A DNA stretch of 64,000 nucleotides from Bacteroidia bacterium (GTDB taxonomy: Bacteria; Bacteroidota; Bacteroidia; SpSt-205): assembly GCA_026003235.1 (NCBI GenBank), contig BPGW01000002.1, positions 62,001-126,000 on the forward strand, read 5' to 3'. Every line of letters starts with the position of its first letter. The stretch's first letter is position 1. The notes below the pieces were generated by a model. It did not search any database. It was not told where the DNA came from and saw only the letters and a program-made list of their open reading frames with translations. This document shows positions 1 to 8,339 of the stretch, in pieces. A program made the translations under genes and the position numbers.

Positions 1-540
1 GGATGGTGGCTCTACGAGCGTCACACCGTCCCCCCCGCAGGGCGAGCCGTCTGGCCAGCGGTGGCGACCTATCCCCTCTTTGACCTGGAAGGCCAGCCGG
101 TCCGGGTAGATTCGCTAAAGGGGAAAGTCGTCCTGCTGGCTTTCGTCTACACCCGCTGCACCTCGGTGTGCCCGCGCTTACAGGCCCGCATGCGGGACCT
201 CCTCCTGCAAGTGTCCCCTCACACCCCGCTCGTGGCTCTTTCCATTTCGTTGGACCCCGAGCGGGATACCCCCCAGCAGGTCAAACCCTATTTGACCAGC
301 TACGCCGTGCCAGGTCACAGGTGGCTTTTCTGGCGGCCCCTCTCTCAGAAGTGGGCCTTTGACATGGCCGAAACCGTCTTCGGCATCGCCGCAGCTCGGC
401 TCGATAGCACCGATATCTTGCATACCGACGCCCTCTTCCTGATTGACTGTGAGGGCCGCTTGCGAGGCACTTACACTTCTTACGACGAAAACCTCCTTCC
501 ACACACGCAGAAACTTTTACGCCTATGTGGTACCGACTAA
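1..540 (+). CDS. SCO1/SenC-family copper chaperone, 5' end outside window
   Basis: Thioredoxin-fold SCO1/SenC protein that delivers copper to the CuA site of cytochrome c oxidase or acts in periplasmic thiol-redox. The frame is open to base 1, so the true start lies upstream; the GTG at 61 is only the first internal start. The Cys-x3-Cys-Pro copper motif is encoded at 157-171 and the conserved ligand His at 421-423. It overlaps the next gene, a cytochrome c, by 16 bases, which fits a respiratory-chain operon. The N-terminal signal or anchor cannot be seen. Confidence 0.88.
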   Translation, partial: GWWLYERHTVPPAGRAVWPAVATYPLFDLEGQPVRVDSLKGKVVLLAFVYTRCTSVCPRLQARMRDLLLQVSPHTPLVALSISLDPERDTPQQVKPYLTSYAVPGHRWLFWRPLSQKWAFDMAETVFGIAAARLDSTDILHTDALFLIDCEGRLRGTYTSYDENLLPHTQKLLRLCGTD

Positions 541-1079
541 CCTGCCTAACTCTCGCCCTTTTAGGGCTGGCTTGGACCCAAAACCCTGATAAGGGGAAGG
601 TCCTTTTTCAGCAGCGGTGTGCAGCGTGCCATAAGCTTGAGCAAAAGCTTATCGGACCGCCTCTGGCTGGAGTGGAAAGCCGCCGAAAAAAAGAGTGGTT
701 CCTCCAGTTTGTAGCCAACTCCCAGGCGCTTATCCAGGCTGGGGATAAGGAGGCGGTCGCTGTGTACAACGAGTACAACAAGCAAGTTATGCCGCCTTTT
801 CCGGACCTAACGCCGGCCGATCTGGAGGACCTTTGGGCTTATGTCAATTCGGTCAAGGTGGCGTCCGCCGCTCCCGAGGCCAAGGCGAGTGCGTCTCCTC
901 AGGCCGGTGAGGCCCGCTTGGTCTATCCTGGGCAGGCTCGCCCTATGCAAAGCGAAGACTGGGCTTTCCTGCGCCAGACGTTCTGGCTGTTGGTAGGTGC
1001 AGCGGTGGGGGTAGCGCTGCTTTTGGGGCTGGTGATTCACTTTGTGAGCACCCGCGCAGGCGACAGTAAGCGCACATAG
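525..1079 (+). CDS. membrane-anchored monohaem cytochrome c
   Basis: 184-residue class I cytochrome c. An N-terminal signal peptide (about residues 1-18) is followed by the haem-binding motif CAACH (residues 32-36) and the distal Met ligand (Met89, before Pro-Pro). A low-complexity Ala/Pro linker leads to one C-terminal membrane span (about 150-172) and a short basic tail, so the haem domain is tethered on the periplasmic side. It overlaps the SCO1 gene by 16 bases and probably serves as electron carrier to a terminal oxidase encoded upstream. Its 3' end overlaps the convergent glycosyltransferase by 43 bases. Confidence 0.88.
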   Translation: MWYRLTCLTLALLGLAWTQNPDKGKVLFQQRCAACHKLEQKLIGPPLAGVESRRKKEWFLQFVANSQALIQAGDKEAVAVYNEYNKQVMPPFPDLTPADLEDLWAYVNSVKVASAAPEAKASASPQAGEARLVYPGQARPMQSEDWAFLRQTFWLLVGAAVGVALLLGLVIHFVSTRAGDSKRT

Positions 1080-2281
1080 ACGCCTTTGTACCGCTCCAGC
1101 CCTACGGGCAGAGACAGAAACGGCGCACTCGCTTCGCGAAGGGAGGGTGCGCCGGGTTTTTTTTCCAGCAGGCGCTGGGCGACCTGAGCGTACTCCGCCT
1201 CGTCAAAATGCTCGCAGAGATAGAGTCCCCCAGGGATTTGAGCCGCCAAGGTAGGGTTGTCCCCTAAGTCGGTCTGCACAACGACAGGAATGTTCATTGC
1301 CAACAGCTCAGCAATCCGCGTGGGCGAGCTTCCTATTCGGCTGAATCCAGGCCGGCAAAAGATAATGGAGCTATCCAGCACGCTGAGGTAGCTGGGCAGT
1401 TCTGACCGAGGCACGAAGCGTAGGCGGAGGGCAGAGCGGGGTAGGCCAACCTCATCCCAGTAGCGGAAAATCGCTTCTGGGGGAGCAGGCGTGTAGAAGA
1501 CCATGTAGGCATCTTCTCTTAGGCCCCGCAGAACCCGAAAAAAGCGCAGCATTTCGCGCACTTCGTACAAAGGGCCGATAGACCCTACATAACCTAATAC
1601 GTAGGCCTCGGGGGGAAGGTCCAGTTCGGTGCGACGGCGCTGCCGCTCAACAGCATAGAGGTCGGCCGGCAGAAAAAAGTGACCATAATCCGCTACGCAG
1701 GGGATCACCGTAATGCGGTCCGGGGAAAGGCCTCTTTCCACGAGATAGGCTTTCGCTGCTTCGGTGAGGACGATAATGTGCGCTGCGGAGGCCAGCATGG
1801 CCTTCTCGCGCCGCTTCCAGAGGCGATACAGAACCTGGTGGAGGGGCGAGGAGGGCGGCCAAGCCTGGGTCTCCCGCCGTTCATCAGCCCAGAAGCCCCG
1901 CATGTCAAAGATCCAAGGCACGCCGTAGCGTTGATGAAGTCGGTGGGCTACCCACCCCGCTACATAGCTGCGGGCATGCAAGAGGTTTATATTCCCTTTT
2001 TGCAGGAGCTGGGCTCCCGCTGTGTGCATGCGCCACAGGTCGTAAACTTTGCTAAGGAGAGGGGGGCGCCGAGAGAAACGCAACGGATACCACGCCAGCC
2101 CTTCTGCCTCCAGCTCCGCTCGTAGCGCTTGCCCACCGCTTTGCCACCGCTCAGCTTTCTCAAAGCTTACGATAGCGAAGCGAACCCCCGCCTCTCTCTG
2201 CAAACCCCTTAGGTACGGTAAGATTTGCGACCCGCCTAAGGGATCCGAGAGCCCATCGTAGGTCAGGTACAGCACCCGCAC
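1037..2281 (-). CDS. glycosyltransferase family 4-type (GT-B) protein
   Basis: About 414 residues. The N-terminus reads MRVLYLTYDG with a glycine-rich acceptor loop (GGSQILPYL), and the C-terminal half has a GT4-like nucleotide-sugar region (P-T-R-I-A-E-L-L-A). It likely adds a sugar to a polysaccharide, lipid or glycoprotein at the inner membrane; the substrate is unknown. The frame extends to 2407, but I place the start at GTG 2281 because a TACTTTTG promoter box (2292-2285) lies immediately upstream and homology begins there. GTG 2275 is an alternative. Divergent from the lipoprotein gene at 2347. Confidence 0.8.
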   Translation of the reverse strand: MRVLYLTYDGLSDPLGGSQILPYLRGLQREAGVRFAIVSFEKAERWQSGGQALRAELEAEGLAWYPLRFSRRPPLLSKVYDLWRMHTAGAQLLQKGNINLLHARSYVAGWVAHRLHQRYGVPWIFDMRGFWADERRETQAWPPSSPLHQVLYRLWKRREKAMLASAAHIIVLTEAAKAYLVERGLSPDRITVIPCVADYGHFFLPADLYAVERQRRRTELDLPPEAYVLGYVGSIGPLYEVREMLRFFRVLRGLREDAYMVFYTPAPPEAIFRYWDEVGLPRSALRLRFVPRSELPSYLSVLDSSIIFCRPGFSRIGSSPTRIAELLAMNIPVVVQTDLGDNPTLAAQIPGGLYLCEHFDEAEYAQVAQRLLEKKPGAPSLREASAPFLSLPVGLERYKGVYVRLLSPARVLTK

Positions 2282-2284
2282 ACG

Positions 2285-2292
2285 CAAAAGTA
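2285..2292 (-). promoter_or_regulatory. -7 box TACTTTTG for the glycosyltransferase
   Basis: Matches the Bacteroidota -7 consensus TAnnTTTG and sits 3 bases before GTG 2281. Transcription would start at or just inside the start codon. Back to back with the box at 2332-2339. Confidence 0.7.
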
Positions 2293-2331
2293 CTACCCCC
2301 GCCAGGGAAGTTTTTGTTTGTTCTGAAGCTA

Positions 2332-2339
2332 TAACTTTG
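2332..2339 (+). promoter_or_regulatory. -7 box TAACTTTG for the FixH-like lipoprotein
   Basis: TAnnTTTG match, 7 bases before ATG 2347. A TTTG-containing T-rich tract at 2311-2320 could supply the -33 element, though spacing is shorter than usual. Confidence 0.7.
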
Positions 2340-2346
2340 TAGCGAT

Positions 2347-3177
2347 ATGAAGCCGGTAGCCCGGCTAACCCTGGTGGCGGCGCTCTTCCTGGCGCTGCCC
2401 ATCGCATGCAAGAAGGAAAAGAATGAGCCGCAGCCGAATTCTCCTATCCCTCCCATGCGGGTGGAAGTGGGGCACGAGCACACTCCTGCAGAAAGGCATG
2501 TATACTTGTACGCCGAGCGGAACCCCCTCTATGAGGGATACAACCGCCTCTGGCTGCAAATCAAGAATGCCAATGGCAGCCTTTATGCGGGGAGCGATGT
2601 GCGGATAGTCCCGCTAATGTTTATGATGAATCACACCCATTCGTGTCCGGTGGAGCAGGTGAGTGGGGGGCCGGATGAGCAAGGGTACTACACTGCCGCG
2701 GCCTTCTTCCAGATGCCCTCCAACGATCAAGAGCCCTGGAAAGTGCGGGTGTACATTGGAGGAACCGATTCGGTGGATATTCCTATTACGGTCAATCCCC
2801 ATCCCCAGGGCTTTGTACGCAGGAAAATGTTTGGGGGTATGCCTTTTTTGTATGAGCTTCGGCCAGCGCAGCTGGCTGTAGGGTCGCAAGATGTGACGCT
2901 GTATGTGTATCGGCGGGAGATGAGCCGGCCTATGACGGATCCGGCGGGCTTTCCTCCAGCCAATGACCGAGTGGCCAAAGTCGCTCTCAAGACCTGGATG
3001 CCCAGTATGGGGCATGGGGCGGAAGGCACCCAGGATGCCACCCCCTTGCCGGATATGCCTGGCCACTACCGCGGCAAACTGGGCTTCAACATGACAGGGG
3101 ACTGGGAGATCTACACGGCCTTCATAGGGACCGGAGGGGATACCCTGGGTATAGACACCTTTGCGGTTCGCTTTTAA
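2347..3177 (+). CDS. lipoprotein with two FixH/YtkA-like domains
   Basis: 276 residues with a lipoprotein signal (lipobox ending Cys21, then Lys-Lys-Glu-Lys). Two copies of a beta-sandwich domain resembling FixH/YtkA follow. The first has a Met/His-rich stretch (MFMMNHTHSC) and the second has MPSMGHG, then G-x-Y and the N-M-T-G-D-W strand typical of YtkA-like domains. The Met and His residues suggest copper binding, in keeping with the nearby SCO1 and cytochrome c genes. Function is inferred from fold and context only. A possible terminator follows. Confidence 0.72.
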   Translation: MKPVARLTLVAALFLALPIACKKEKNEPQPNSPIPPMRVEVGHEHTPAERHVYLYAERNPLYEGYNRLWLQIKNANGSLYAGSDVRIVPLMFMMNHTHSCPVEQVSGGPDEQGYYTAAAFFQMPSNDQEPWKVRVYIGGTDSVDIPITVNPHPQGFVRRKMFGGMPFLYELRPAQLAVGSQDVTLYVYRREMSRPMTDPAGFPPANDRVAKVALKTWMPSMGHGAEGTQDATPLPDMPGHYRGKLGFNMTGDWEIYTAFIGTGGDTLGIDTFAVRF

Positions 3178-3182
3178 GGGAA

Positions 3183-3219
3183 GGGGGGGCAGGTCTTATA
3201 GATCAGCCCCCCTCTCCTT
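3183..3219 (+). terminator. possible bidirectional terminator hairpin
   Basis: A GGGGGGC/GCCCCCC stem of about 7 bp (3184-3190 with 3206-3212) with a 15-base loop lies between two convergent genes. It is followed by a weak pyrimidine-rich tract rather than a clean T run. Confidence 0.45.
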
Positions 3220-3225
3220 GTTGTC

Positions 3226-3918
3226 TCAGAGAAGAGCAGCGAGGGCGGCCTGGCCTACGAGCAGCCCATCATAGAGGAGGAGGTAGGGCCAGCGAAGGGA
3301 GCGCTTCCAAGAGACCAGTGCGCCGGCTACGAGGGCCGTAAGGAGGGTCGGCAGGCGAAGCGCAGGTAAGAGGAACCAACTCCATCCTGCATAGCTCCCG
3401 AGGGCAACTTGATAGGTCCAGTAGGTCAGCTTTTCTCCGTATTGGCGGGGCAGGGTTGGAATGGTATCGGTGTCTTGGGTGGCTACGTCATACGGGAGAG
3501 TCAGCGCAAAAAGGAGAAGCGCTTGCGTGGCCAGGAGAGGCAAGGGCGGGTGAGGGGTGAGGGCAGCAAGGCCCAGTAGCCAGGCAAGGGTGATACTGAG
3601 GGGTTTGCGGAAGGGGCCTTTCCGCAATCTGCCTGGATACAACGCCACCACAAGCAGGGCCAGGGCGGCAGCGGTTTTATTGCAGGGGGCTCCGTGGCAG
3701 CTTAGGACTCCACAGAGGGCCGCTACGAGGAGGGCGCTGGCTTGGGCGAGAGCCTTCCTTAGCCGCAAGGCGCTGTAAAGCCCCCCTGCCAGGCCGACGT
3801 AAAGAAGGTAGCGACTCAGGGGGAGAGGCACGTGCGCGAGCTGGTGGAAAAGATGGGCTTCGGCGGCGAAGGCGGCTCCCGTAACCAGGCTACTTACAAC
3901 AGCTTTGCCCAGGCCCAC
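3226..3918 (-). CDS. multi-pass membrane protein, UbiA-prenyltransferase-like
   Basis: 230 residues, almost wholly hydrophobic, with about 8 membrane spans. The segment LPYDVATQDTD about two thirds along resembles the second Asp-rich motif of UbiA-type prenyltransferases. The first Asp-rich motif is not recognisable, so enzymatic activity is doubtful. Its start overlaps the end of the upstream glycogen gene by 25 bases, so the two are probably cotranscribed. I cannot assign a substrate. Confidence 0.5.
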   Translation of the reverse strand: MGLGKAVVSSLVTGAAFAAEAHLFHQLAHVPLPLSRYLLYVGLAGGLYSALRLRKALAQASALLVAALCGVLSCHGAPCNKTAAALALLVVALYPGRLRKGPFRKPLSITLAWLLGLAALTPHPPLPLLATQALLLFALTLPYDVATQDTDTIPTLPRQYGEKLTYWTYQVALGSYAGWSWFLLPALRLPTLLTALVAGALVSWKRSLRWPYLLLYDGLLVGQAALAALL

Positions 3919-6900
3919 AGGCGCTCTTCCAGGTAGGGGTCCCAGGCGTAGAGCCGTATAGCCCAGTGGTATACGCCCGGGTCAGGTACGTGACCTTGTC
4001 CCGTATAACGGCCCGGGGCTTCCGGCGTCAGGGCAAACGCGTACACTTGGCCGTTGGCGCTCTCCAAAACCAGCTCTGCGCGCAGGGCGGCGGGGGGTAG
4101 CTCTCCCAGGTCTACCTCTACGCCGGCGGTGAAGGGTTCGCCAGCGGGGTGCGAACGCTCCGTAAAAGGCAGTACCCACACTTCTCGGACTTGCAAGTGG
4201 GGCCAATGGTCAGCCACGGCTTGGAGGAAGGCTTGTCGCTGGGCAAACTGTTCCGGGTCTTGGGTCAACCGCCTGAGCCGTTGGACCAGGGGCTGGTACC
4301 CTTTCGTGATGTAGTCGCTCAGCGTGCGCGCCGTGGAGAAGTGCTTGGCTACGTACGCTTGGGCTTTTTCCATGCGGCGTATCCAAGGGAGGGGAAGGCC
4401 TTGAGCATCCCGGTCCAGGTAGGTGGGGAGGACGCTTTCGCGCAGGAGGAAGGTTACTTGGGCTGCTTCCCAGGCGTCGCGAAGGGGAGGTTCTTGGGTA
4501 GGGCAAGGGGGCACCGTCCAGCCCCCTGCCTCTTCAGGGTCCACTTCGGCCCACCAGCCGTCGGGCAAGCTAAGGTGCAACACGCCGTTTAGGCACGCCT
4601 TCATACCGCTGGTGCCGCTGGCCTCTTGCCTGTAGACCGGTAGGTTTAGCCAGACATCCACCCCCGTGATGAGGCGATAAGCCAGCTCCATGTCGTAGTC
4701 AGGCAGAAAGAGCACCTTACCCCGGTAGGGGGGCTGATTGAGCTTGTCCCACAGGGTTTTGAGGGCGGCTTTGCCAGCTTCGTCGTGGGGGTGCGCCTTG
4801 CCAGCAAGCATTAAGCGAACCGGCGCCTCGTCCAAAAGCTGGGCAAACTCTTCGCTTTCCAGCAGAAGGAGATGCCGTTTGTAAGTAGCCAGGCGCCGCG
4901 CAAAACCCAGCAGCAGCGTGTTTTCATCCGTAGAAGCGAAAAAGGCCTGAGCTGCCTTGAGGTAAGCCAGCGGCCAAGGGGCCTGTAGGAGGCGCCGCTG
5001 AAGGTAAGCAAGCAGCTGTTTCTTCAGGGTCTGATGGGTCTCCCATAGGGCGGCAGGCGAAGAAGGCTTGGGGGTCCACGCTGGGGCTTGCCAGGTGGCC
5101 TGGTGAACCCCGTTGGTGATGCTCTGAATGGGCACTTCTTGGGGGCGGTAAGCGGGGTACAGGGAGGCAAATAGGTGGCGGGAAACCTGCCCATGAAGCC
5201 GACTCACGGCGTTGGTGCACGCTGCTATGCGCACGCAGAAGGCTGAAAGGGAAAACCGGTCTTCCTCGGGGGGCATCTGCCCCAGCGCCCAGAAGCTGTC
5301 CCAAGAAAGGCCTATTTCTTGGGTGACGAAGGTTTCCAAGTAGGAGCGCAGCAAGTCGGGAGGGAAGGCGTCGTGGCCGGCCGGCACAGGGGTATGCGTG
5401 GTGAAGAGAGTGGCGGCTCGCACTCGCTCCAAGGCGGCTTGAACCGAGAGGCCGGCTTTTCGCCAGTGGGCCCAATGCGCCAGAGCGTGAAAAGCCGCAT
5501 GCCCCTCGTTGTAGTGGAAAAGGTCTACAGCCAGGCCAAGGGCCTCCACCAGCGCTTGGGCTCCAAAGCCTAAGACGATTTCTTGCTGGAGGCGCTCTTC
5601 GGCCTGAGCGGGATACAGGCGGTGCGTGAGCGCACGGAGGGGTTCGGGGTTTTCGGGCAGGTCCGCATCCAGCAGGTACAGCGGCACGCGTCCCACTTGG
5701 AGGCGCCAGACTTTCAGGTACAGGGTTTGCGAGCCCAGCGGCACGCGCAGACGCAGCCACCGTTCCTCGGACTGGCGGACAGGCTCCAGGGGTAGGTCAG
5801 TAAAGCGCAAGGCAGGGCTTTCAGCGATTTGCTCGCCTTCCGGGCTAAGGCGCTGCGTGAAGTAGCCTTTTCGGTACAATAGGCCTATGCCTATCAGGGG
5901 ATAGCCGGCGTCGCTGGCTTGTTTGAGGTAATCGCCGGCCAGCACGCCCAGCCCCCCAGCATAAAAAGGCAGACACCGCGCCAGACCGAATTCCATGCAC
6001 AAGTAAGCTACCGTGGGTAAGTCGGTACGCAGGGGGGCTTCCATGTAAGCTTTGAAGCGCTGATACACCTCCGCCAGGCGAGCCAAGAAGGCGCTATCCT
6101 GGCTAAGGGCCTGCCAAGTGGAGGAGGGGAGGTGATTCAACAGCCAGACGGGGTTTTGGTGGGCCTCCCAGCTGACGGGGTCTATCTGAGCAAAGAGGGC
6201 TTGGACTTCGGGATGCCAGGTCCACCAGAGGTTGTAAGCAAGCCAGCGTAAGGGCTGGAGGGGTTCTGGCAGTACAGGCGTAAAAAAAGCCCGATGCCAC
6301 ACAAAAGCCTCAGCCGAGGAAGGCTTAGAAGGGGGTTTGCGATAGGAGAGGCGGGCTCGCGCTTTGGTCCGTGCGACCTCATAGGCCTGCTCGTAGAAGG
6401 GCAAGAAATGGGTCCAGCGGGTGGACTGGGCCAGTTCTTGGGCCTGGGACCGCAGCTTCTGGCGTTCGGTGGGGCTGTCTTGTAAGCGCTGGTAGAGCCA
6501 GCTCAGCAGCTGTCCTGCGGGGTCGGGCTTCTCGTGGTCTACCAGGAAGAGGGCTTGGCCGAGGGGAAGGCCCTGGGCTTCCATCCATTGGCCGAAGCCA
6601 CTCTGGCGAGAAGAGACTGTAGGGACGCCTAACCCCAGGCTTTCCTGTGGGGTGTAGCCCCAGGGCTCGTAGCGGGAAGGGAAGGCCGAGGCTTGGACCG
6701 CCCCCAGCAGCGCATAGTAGGGCAGGTTCACTACGCCGTCGTTTCCTTCAAGGTACACGGGCAGGTAAGCCACCCGAATCGGTTCATCAGGCTGGAGGTT
6801 AAGGGCCTTGAGGCGCTGCCAGAGCGGATCGGCCTCCGGATGGCGAAGGGTGTGGCTCAGCCAGAGGGGCTGCGTAGGGAAACCGGCGGGTTTTTCGGTC

Positions 6901-7877
6901 TGGGCCGGCAAAGCCAGGATCACGCCCAGGATGTAGGTAGGGTCGGGGGCTTGTCGGTATCGTTCCAGCGCTTCCAGCAGGAGGAGCGTGCCTTTGTTTT
7001 CAAGTTCAGGCCTTCCGCCGTGCAGGAGCCAGAAGACGGGTTTCTGAAGGTTCCATTGGCGGGCCAGCTGCTGGAGCCAGCGGCGGGCTTTTTCTACAGG
7101 CAAGGACGGAGGGCAGTCCCACCCATTGGGGGTCAGCACATCGGCGGCGTGGCCCAGGTAATGCGCGGCCTCTCGGCTGGTAAGAGGGCTTACGGTGGTG
7201 GTAGCGTCGGCGTGCTGCCAGGCGGCTCGCTCAAGGGAATGTTTGCTTTGCAGGCCTTTTTCGTGTAGCCAGGCCGCCAGTCCTTCCAGGGGCAAAAGCT
7301 GACCGCTTGCGGCCCTCCCCGCTACCGTGGCATGGGTGGTAAAAAGCACCGTAATGCGGGGTGCCGCTTTGCGCAGATACAAGACCCCCGCACCCGTGAG
7401 CCACTCGTGGAAATGCGCCAAGGCCTCTACCTCTTCCCCATAATAGAAGTCGCAAAAGCTGGCTATCACTTCGCCCGCCGCATACCCGAAGAGGGCCGGT
7501 TCTATGTAGTCCCACCCTCCCCAGAGCGAGTCTACCCCGTAGTCTTCCCATAGCTGCGCAAAGAGGGTGTCTTTGCGGGCCACCAAGGGGTAAAAGTCCA
7601 CGAGCAGGGTCGTCAGCGCTTGCTCCCCTACCTGCCAGTAGCCGGCGTGGACGGTGTAGCCTTTTTCTTGCTGGAAGTACTCTCGCCATTCCTCAAAGAG
7701 CGGGGCCTGCTGCCAGCTTGTGCGCTCAGGCCCATAGGGCCCTATAAGAAGGTAAGAGCGGTCTTTTCGGGCCGCCAGGCAAGGGGCCTTCCCGACCAAG
7801 ACGGTGTGGATGCCTCCGATTTTATGGGCGACTTCCCAGCTTACCTCAAAGAGAACTCTGGGCCAGGAGGGGGACAC
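3894..7877 (-). CDS. fused glycogen synthase (GT3-type) and alpha-glucan phosphorylase (GT35)
   Basis: 1327-residue two-enzyme fusion. Residues about 1-505 resemble GT3 glycogen synthase: FEVSWEV then GGIHTVL near the N-terminus, and EPWGYTPQE followed by SGFG in the donor-binding half. Residues about 515-1215 are a short-type alpha-glucan phosphorylase with MEFGLA, GGLGVLAGD and the PLP-lysine motif SGTSGMK (Lys codon 4601-4599, residue 1093). A beta-sandwich tail of about 100 residues ends the protein. One chain could both build and degrade glycogen. The frame extends to GTG 7892, but a TACCTTTG promoter box lies inside that extension, so I use GTG 7877. Confidence 0.9.
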   Translation of the reverse strand: MSPSWPRVLFEVSWEVAHKIGGIHTVLVGKAPCLAARKDRSYLLIGPYGPERTSWQQAPLFEEWREYFQQEKGYTVHAGYWQVGEQALTTLLVDFYPLVARKDTLFAQLWEDYGVDSLWGGWDYIEPALFGYAAGEVIASFCDFYYGEEVEALAHFHEWLTGAGVLYLRKAAPRITVLFTTHATVAGRAASGQLLPLEGLAAWLHEKGLQSKHSLERAAWQHADATTTVSPLTSREAAHYLGHAADVLTPNGWDCPPSLPVEKARRWLQQLARQWNLQKPVFWLLHGGRPELENKGTLLLLEALERYRQAPDPTYILGVILALPAQTEKPAGFPTQPLWLSHTLRHPEADPLWQRLKALNLQPDEPIRVAYLPVYLEGNDGVVNLPYYALLGAVQASAFPSRYEPWGYTPQESLGLGVPTVSSRQSGFGQWMEAQGLPLGQALFLVDHEKPDPAGQLLSWLYQRLQDSPTERQKLRSQAQELAQSTRWTHFLPFYEQAYEVARTKARARLSYRKPPSKPSSAEAFVWHRAFFTPVLPEPLQPLRWLAYNLWWTWHPEVQALFAQIDPVSWEAHQNPVWLLNHLPSSTWQALSQDSAFLARLAEVYQRFKAYMEAPLRTDLPTVAYLCMEFGLARCLPFYAGGLGVLAGDYLKQASDAGYPLIGIGLLYRKGYFTQRLSPEGEQIAESPALRFTDLPLEPVRQSEERWLRLRVPLGSQTLYLKVWRLQVGRVPLYLLDADLPENPEPLRALTHRLYPAQAEERLQQEIVLGFGAQALVEALGLAVDLFHYNEGHAAFHALAHWAHWRKAGLSVQAALERVRAATLFTTHTPVPAGHDAFPPDLLRSYLETFVTQEIGLSWDSFWALGQMPPEEDRFSLSAFCVRIAACTNAVSRLHGQVSRHLFASLYPAYRPQEVPIQSITNGVHQATWQAPAWTPKPSSPAALWETHQTLKKQLLAYLQRRLLQAPWPLAYLKAAQAFFASTDENTLLLGFARRLATYKRHLLLLESEEFAQLLDEAPVRLMLAGKAHPHDEAGKAALKTLWDKLNQPPYRGKVLFLPDYDMELAYRLITGVDVWLNLPVYRQEASGTSGMKACLNGVLHLSLPDGWWAEVDPEEAGGWTVPPCPTQEPPLRDAWEAAQVTFLLRESVLPTYLDRDAQGLPLPWIRRMEKAQAYVAKHFSTARTLSDYITKGYQPLVQRLRRLTQDPEQFAQRQAFLQAVADHWPHLQVREVWVLPFTERSHPAGEPFTAGVEVDLGELPPAALRAELVLESANGQVYAFALTPEAPGRYTGQGHVPDPGVYHWAIRLYAWDPYLEERLWAWAKLL

Positions 7878-7881
7878 CCAG

Positions 7882-7889
7882 CAAAGGTA
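7882..7889 (-). promoter_or_regulatory. -7 box TACCTTTG for the glycogen fusion gene
   Basis: Perfect TAnnTTTG, exactly 4 bases before GTG 7877 and inside the longer frame that begins at 7892. It decides the start codon. Confidence 0.72.
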
Positions 7890-7895
7890 CACGGC

Positions 7896-8339
7896 TCACC
7901 ATTCCAGCACCAAGGTGACGGGTCCGTACGCCACGAGGGCGATTTCCATGTAAGCGCCGAATTGTCCGGTGGCCAGAGGCACGTTGGGCGCTTGGCGGCG
8001 CAGCTCACTCAAAAAAGCTTCGTACAGCTGGAGCGCGGGCTGGGCAGGAGCCGCCTCTATAAAAGAAGGCCGAAACCCCTTCTCAAGCTTACCGTACAGC
8101 GTGAATTGCGACACCACCAAAAGCTGGCCTCCGACCTCCTGAAGGGAACGATTCATTTTGCCGGCTTCGTCTTCAAAAAGGCGCAGGTGGAGGAGCTTGT
8201 GGGCGGCCTTGGGCAAGATTTCGGGTGTGTCCTGGCGGGAGAAGCCGACCAGCACCAAGAGCCCCTTCCCAATCTGGCCTACGATGCGGCCTTCTACTTG
8301 GACGCTGGCTTGGGCTACGCGCTGTACTACGAGTCGCAT
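7896..8339 (-). CDS. dtd: D-aminoacyl-tRNA deacylase
   Basis: 147 residues, full family length. DTD hydrolyses D-aminoacyl-tRNAs, and glycine mischarged on tRNA-Ala. The family motif SQFTLYG is present, and the C-terminus reads AYGPVTLVLEW, where the conserved GPVT loop rejects L-amino acids. Start at ATG 8339 gives the canonical MRLVVQRV opening; the start overlaps the last base of the rsgA stop codon, so translation is probably coupled. The glycogen fusion gene follows from its own promoter. Confidence 0.92.
   Translation of the reverse strand: MRLVVQRVAQASVQVEGRIVGQIGKGLLVLVGFSRQDTPEILPKAAHKLLHLRLFEDEAGKMNRSLQEVGGQLLVVSQFTLYGKLEKGFRPSFIEAAPAQPALQLYEAFLSELRRQAPNVPLATGQFGAYMEIALVAYGPVTLVLEW

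Noticed and set aside
61-540. GTG 61 as the start of the SCO1 gene
   Set aside because: The frame is open to base 1 with plausible protein sequence, so the gene is truncated by the window edge.
4924-5760. 278-codon alternative frame within the glycogen fusion gene
   Set aside because: Composition is Arg/Pro/Ala-rich shadow sequence; the phosphorylase frame is unambiguous.
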